This document shows positions 27,291 to 28,230 of a stretch of DNA of 28,230 nucleotides, piece by piece. Where the stretch lies: positions 1 to 28,230 of the forward strand of contig DATBIO010000015.1 in assembly GCA_036556965.1 (NCBI GenBank). Direction: 5' to 3'. Source of the DNA: DATBIO01 sp036556965 (GTDB lineage Bacteria; Acidobacteriota; Vicinamibacteria; Fen-336). Numbering within the stretch: the first letter of the stretch is position 1; each line of letters opens with the position of its first letter. The position numbers were made by a program, and so were the translations under genes. The notes beneath the pieces were generated by a model that had not been told where the DNA came from, did no database searches, and was given only the letters and a program-made list of their open reading frames with translations.

Positions 27291-27392
27291 CCGAAGTTCC
27301 GTCCCTCCACTTCGGTCCCGCAACGTACCTCTCCGCCGCTCCGGCGGGAGCACTGCACCGAGACCTTGGTAGACGGGCGCCTCTCAGAGAGG
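27291..27392 (+). promoter_or_regulatory. Structured leader of the haloperoxidase-family gene
   Basis: Three dyads follow one another: CCGAAGT (27291-27297) with ACTTCGG (27309-27315); CCGCCG (27333-27338) with CGGCGG (27342-27347); and CCTCTC (27380-27385) with GAGAGG (27387-27392). The last one contains the ribosome-binding site, 9 bases before the ATG at 27402. They could form a folded 5' leader. I do not recognise a known riboswitch and see no convincing promoter hexamers in 27200-27290. Confidence 0.35.
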
Positions 27393-27401
27393 ACTGCCCA
27401 G

Positions 27402-28230
27402 ATGACCGTCCACAAGCCGCAACCCACCCACGCCTTCCCCCTCCGCCTCGACCGCCAGGTGGGAGGTGTCGTCGCCGTCCTGCTGACCCTCGTGCTCGGC
27501 CTCGCCGTGGCCGCGCTGTCCCAGGACGCGCGGCTCCCGCCCCGCACGGACGCCTTCGGCGGCAACGCCGAGGCCCGCTTCGCCGACCCGGCGCTGCTGG
27601 AATTCTCCGCCGAGGCCATCGGCAACGATCCCCGTGCCCGCCTCCTGCGCTGGCACGAGATCGCCCTGGCGGCCACGGCCCTCGACCATACGCCGCCGCC
27701 CGAGGGAGACCCGCGCGTCTTCCGCGAGCAGGCGGGCCCCGTCCGCGAGGCGAGGGCGCTGGCCATCGTCCACATCGCGATGTTCGACGCCGTCAACGCC
27801 ATCACCGGCAACCGCTTCCGCAGCTACACGGGCCTCCCCGCCGTGCAGCGGCCCACCGGCATCAACGTGGCCATCGCCAAGGCCGCCCACGACACGCTGG
27901 TGGGGATGTGGCCGGGCCAGACGGCGAAGTTCGACGGCCTCGTCGAGGAGGACCTGGCCGAGTTCCCCGACGGCGACGAGAAGTCGAGGGGGATCGCCCT
28001 CGGCCAGCGGGCCGCCGCGGCCATCCTGGCCCTCCGCGCCGACGACGGCTCGGCCCACCCGGAACCGGTGGTCGGCGTGGACTACTTCCCCGAGGACGGT
28101 CCCGGCGTCTGGAGGACGGACCCCGTCAGCCAGATCCCCCTCGCCCTCGGCGCGCGCTGGAGCGAGGTCGCCCCGTTCGTGCTGCGCTCGGCCGACCAGT
28201 TCCGGGCGCCCGCCCCCCCGTCCCTCGGCA
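27402..28230 (+). CDS. Vanadium-dependent haloperoxidase/PAP2-superfamily protein, 3' end beyond the window
   Basis: The gene starts at ATG 27402, with GAGAGGA (27387-27393) eight bases upstream, and runs off the window, giving 276 readable codons. Residues about 18-42 are hydrophobic and end near ALSQDA, a likely signal peptide, so the protein should be exported. The next part has WHEIALAATALDHTP, then REQAGPVREARALAIVHIAM and FDAVNAITGNRF, the N-terminal helical signature of bacterial vanadium-haloperoxidase-like proteins. The vanadate-binding Lys, Arg and His residues lie in the C-terminal half of the family and are not in the window. Whether it oxidises halides or is a phosphatase-like relative cannot be decided. 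It diverges from the GT-B-like gene with 259 bases between. Confidence 0.8.
   Translation, partial: MTVHKPQPTHAFPLRLDRQVGGVVAVLLTLVLGLAVAALSQDARLPPRTDAFGGNAEARFADPALLEFSAEAIGNDPRARLLRWHEIALAATALDHTPPPEGDPRVFREQAGPVREARALAIVHIAMFDAVNAITGNRFRSYTGLPAVQRPTGINVAIAKAAHDTLVGMWPGQTAKFDGLVEEDLAEFPDGDEKSRGIALGQRAAAAILALRADDGSAHPEPVVGVDYFPEDGPGVWRTDPVSQIPLALGARWSEVAPFVLRSADQFRAPAPPSLG

Overview
This is a very GC-rich chromosomal window (about 70% G+C or more by eye) from a bacterium that carries the block rimP-nusA-infB-DUF503-rbfA-truB followed by rpsO-pnp. That order, a myxobacterial-type V4R/DUF2378-like protein, an FHA-GAF histidine kinase and a near-consensus sigma-54 promoter suggest a deltaproteobacterial or Myxococcota-like lineage, or a neighbour such as Rokubacteria/Methylomirabilota. 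The sequence alone does not settle this. No tRNA, rRNA, CRISPR array, insertion sequence or phage gene was recognised. No stretch over 300 bases lacks a gene.

Layout. 81-1697 (-): large membrane protein of glycosyltransferase-C type. 1706-3370 (+): orphan zinc-ribbon/FHA/GAF histidine kinase, diverging from it with 8 bases between start codons. 3511-3867 (+): a sigma-54-type promoter followed by two tiny membrane-protein genes. 3864-8010 (-): two-gene respiratory module, a four-cluster ferredoxin/NrfD fusion and a molybdopterin oxidoreductase with no visible Tat signal. 8126-9901 (+): GT39-type glycosyltransferase with a discoidin-like tail. 9904-10859 (-): a small membrane or secreted protein and a cysteine-containing V4R/DUF2378-like protein. 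10899-20232 (-): the translation/transcription block, in two transcription units: rpsO-pnp, and rimP-nusA-infB-DUF503-rbfA-truB. 20256-25176 (-): two overlapping GT-C-like membrane proteins, rimO and a small unknown protein. 25276-26055 (+): membrane-anchored coiled-coil protein. 26066-27142 (-): GT-B-like protein resembling the N-terminal half of plant L-arabinokinase. 27402 to the window end (+): start of a vanadium-haloperoxidase-family gene, cut by the window edge.

How the genes work together. The core block couples ribosome maturation (RimP, RbfA, TruB), initiation (IF2), transcription elongation (NusA), S15 and RNA decay (PNPase); RimO modifies S12. The four GT-C-like proteins and the GT-B-like protein point to surface polysaccharide or lipid-linked sugar metabolism. 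The NrfD/molybdopterin pair should exchange electrons between the quinone pool and an unknown substrate.

The most interesting material is regulatory. (i) A near-perfect sigma-54 promoter precedes two unrecognised 50-residue membrane proteins. (ii) Two genes share the geometry TTGACC-17-hexamer-8-ATG without a ribosome-binding site, and two others share an almost identical 18-base start context with a -10 hexamer 9 bases before ATG; all four look leaderless. (iii) A terminator-type attenuator with a competing antiterminator fold precedes rimP, whose best start codon is CTG. (iv) A perfect inverted repeat fills the rpsO promoter spacer. (v) A perfect CRP/FNR-type palindrome abuts the promoter of the GT-B-like gene.
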